NCBI GenBank assembly: GCA_035352635.1
Contig: DAOPYA010000182.1
Location: 1-7,323, forward strand
Source of the DNA: Rifleibacterium sp035352635
Lineage (GTDB): Bacteria > Muiribacteriota > Ozemobacteria > Ozemobacterales > Ozemobacteraceae
Length of the DNA stretch: 7,323 nt
Reading direction: 5' to 3'
The translations under genes were made by a program, and so were the position numbers. Positions 6,018 to 7,323 of the stretch are shown here, piece by piece. Positions within the stretch are counted from its first letter, which is position 1, and the number at the start of each line of letters is the position of its first letter. The notes beneath the pieces were generated by a model. That model made no database searches, was not told the DNA's origin, and saw nothing but the letters and a program-made list of their open reading frames with translations.

Positions 6018-7196
6018 ATGTCCAGAAGGACCGTTTTTGTCGGCGATATCCATATCGGTTCAGGCGCTGAAACGAACTGGTATCAAAAATCAGTTCATGA
6101 ACCGTTGCTCAAATGCCTGCTTCGCTACCTTCGCGAAAATGCGAGAAACATCGAAGAACTGGTGATTCTCGGTGACTGGTATGACCTCTGGAACTACCAC
6201 CCCTTTTGTTCCCCGCCAACCATCGGTCTGATAATGAAGCAGAATCCCGGGCTTTTCGAACGGCAAAACGATGGCGACTTCATCAGTCTTCTCGACGATG
6301 TCAACATTCGCTTCATTAACGGCGATCACGACATGGAAGTGGAATTGCGTGACATTAACCTTGAACTGAGCCGGCGCACTGACCGAAAGGTGTTGCCAGG
6401 CCACGGCTCTGACCACGAAAAACCCGCCGTCGCTAACACCTATTATCTCAATGACGCGGTCTGGGCTGAGCACGGCCACCAGCACGATTTATTCAACAAA
6501 CCGGCGCTGAATGATGATAACCCGATGGCACCACTACCGCTTGGTTATTTTGTCGCGAGAATCTATTGCCATTTTCTGCAGAAAAAAATCGCCAGTCTGC
6601 ACCGCATGGATGCGGCATGTGTTTCCGGTTGCGGCAACCCGAACTACGAAAGCTATGGAATCAAACTTCCCGACCTGATTGCCGCCTTGATGCAGCAATC
6701 ACGCCAGGGCGAAAAGTTCAACCCCGCCAGAATCATTCTCGACCTGATGCTGCAACATAATCGCAACAATCTTATCGATATCAAGATGGCGGGCAAAAAC
6801 CTCGCTGAGGTGCGCACTGACGGTATTGCGCGGTTCTACCCCGGTCTGATAACTGAAGACAATTTCTACGAAGCTCTTTGCGAGGCTGAAGTCGCCTATG
6901 ACGGCCTTGGTCATTTCGTTCGGGCGCATTTTAGCGAAAACCCGCACAACCGGGTGGTGGTCATGGGCCATACCCATTGCGCCAGTCTGACGCTTCTTGG
7001 AAATGGCCGCTCGCAAGCCTATGCTAACCCCGGGCATTTCTGCCCCGGTCAGGCTGAAATCCTTGAGGGCCGGGCTTTTCCAGGGTTTGTCGAAATCGAA
7101 AAACTTGGTGACGGTTCATACAAAGTCTACCAGAAGGCAATTCGCGGCACCCTCAGCGAAGATATCGTCGAAGTGTCAGCAATCAGGGTGTTGTAG
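6018..7196 (+). CDS. Calcineurin-like metallophosphoesterase with a large insertion
   Basis: Predicted two-metal phosphoesterase of 392 residues, probably cytosolic, as no signal peptide is seen; the substrate is unknown. Family motifs appear in order: GDIH (D10, H12), GDWYDLW (D53, D56), GDHD (102-105), EHGHQHDLFN (H152/H154/H156), and GHTH (H318, H320) followed by YANPGHF (335-341). The third motif is normally GN-H-D/E, where Asn bridges to a metal; here it is Asp103 (codon GAT 6324-6326), which is unusual. About 155 residues separate the HGHQ and GHTH motifs, much more than in compact members such as LpxH (about 240 residues total), so an extra domain or cap is inserted. The strong AAGGAG at 6005-6010, 7 nt before ATG 6018, fixes the start. 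It is divergent from the ZIP transporter gene across 156 nt and is followed by an intrinsic terminator, so it is probably monocistronic. Superfamily membership is firm; activity is not established. Confidence 0.92.
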   Translation: MSRRTVFVGDIHIGSGAETNWYQKSVHEPLLKCLLRYLRENARNIEELVILGDWYDLWNYHPFCSPPTIGLIMKQNPGLFERQNDGDFISLLDDVNIRFINGDHDMEVELRDINLELSRRTDRKVLPGHGSDHEKPAVANTYYLNDAVWAEHGHQHDLFNKPALNDDNPMAPLPLGYFVARIYCHFLQKKIASLHRMDAACVSGCGNPNYESYGIKLPDLIAALMQQSRQGEKFNPARIILDLMLQHNRNNLIDIKMAGKNLAEVRTDGIARFYPGLITEDNFYEALCEAEVAYDGLGHFVRAHFSENPHNRVVVMGHTHCASLTLLGNGRSQAYANPGHFCPGQAEILEGRAFPGFVEIEKLGDGSYKVYQKAIRGTLSEDIVEVSAIRVL

Positions 7197-7201
7197 GCCG
7201 C

Positions 7202-7228
7202 GCCAGGTTTCAAATCTGGCTTTTGTTT
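7202..7228 (+). terminator. Rho-independent terminator after the metallophosphoesterase gene
   Basis: GCCAGGTTT and AAATCTGGC (7202-7220) form an almost perfect stem, with one G-T wobble and a tight loop around TCA, followed directly by TTTTGTTT (7221-7228). It starts 6 nt after the TAG stop at 7194-7196. It is the only convincing intrinsic terminator I found in the window. Confidence 0.88.
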
Positions 7229-7323
7229 CGCAAATTATTGATAACTTCACAATTAAAGCCGGTTTTACTGACTTCTTACGAAGAATAGTCCAGGCGTGGA
7301 CAGAAGGCGGGATTACTTTTTCG
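7229..7323. other. Non-coding tail of the window with two short hairpins
   Basis: No open reading frame with a start and ribosome binding site is visible here. Two small dyads follow each other: TTCTT/AAGAA (7273-7277 and 7281-7285, loop ACG) and GTCCA/TGGAC (7288-7292 and 7297-7301, loop GGCG). They may be part of the leader of a gene beyond the window, or chance. TTCACA (7246-7251) resembles a -35 box but has no good -10. Confidence 0.35.

Noticed and set aside
6018..7196. Assignment of the phosphoesterase as LpxH (UDP-diacylglucosamine hydrolase)
   Set aside because: It is about 150 residues longer, has HGHQ rather than the HGD-type motif, and GDHD rather than GNRD.

Overview
This 7.3 kb window of roughly 50% GC bacterial chromosome carries eight protein genes in tight, alternating-strand blocks. 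No RNA gene, CRISPR array, insertion sequence or phage gene was seen, and no gene-free stretch exceeds 200 bases. The Na+-translocating decarboxylase beta subunit points to anaerobic or fermentative energy metabolism. Several membrane proteins with N-terminal zinc ribbons suggest a Gram-negative, possibly poorly cultured lineage. A Riflebacteria-like bacterium would fit, but that is only a guess from gene style.

Layout. (1) 1-2417, plus strand: the 3' part of an oadB/gcdB/mmdB-type gene cut by the window edge, a small cysteine-rich protein of unknown function, and psuG (pseudouridine-5'-phosphate glycosidase), with gaps of 38 and 13 nt, so probably co-transcribed. (2) 2418-3290, minus strand: a double zinc-ribbon protein with an RDD membrane domain. 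Its stop codon directly abuts the psuG stop, and a good sigma70-type promoter lies at 3418-3390. (3) 3475-5036, plus strand: a small soluble protein of unknown function, then a zinc-ribbon protein with about seven membrane helices and a C-terminal coiled coil. Both have AGAGG ribosome binding sites and are spaced 8 nt apart. (4) 5031-5861, minus strand: a ZIP-family metal transporter (ZupT type) whose stop overlaps the previous gene's stop within the palindrome TCATGA. (5) 6018-7196, plus strand: a 392-residue calcineurin-like metallophosphoesterase with a GDHD variant of the usual GNHD motif, followed by a clear intrinsic terminator. The last ~95 bases hold no recognisable gene.

How the genes fit together. 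PsuG would salvage pseudouridine phosphate to uracil and ribose 5-phosphate, and the beta subunit would couple decarboxylation to Na+ export; their adjacency implies no obvious shared pathway. Metal is a loose theme: a predicted metal importer, a metal-dependent phosphoesterase, and three proteins with paired CxxC motifs. The least explained part is the divergent pair of zinc-ribbon membrane proteins around 2418-5036, plus the small partner gene between them. I see no convincing evidence of a complete new defence or secretion system here.
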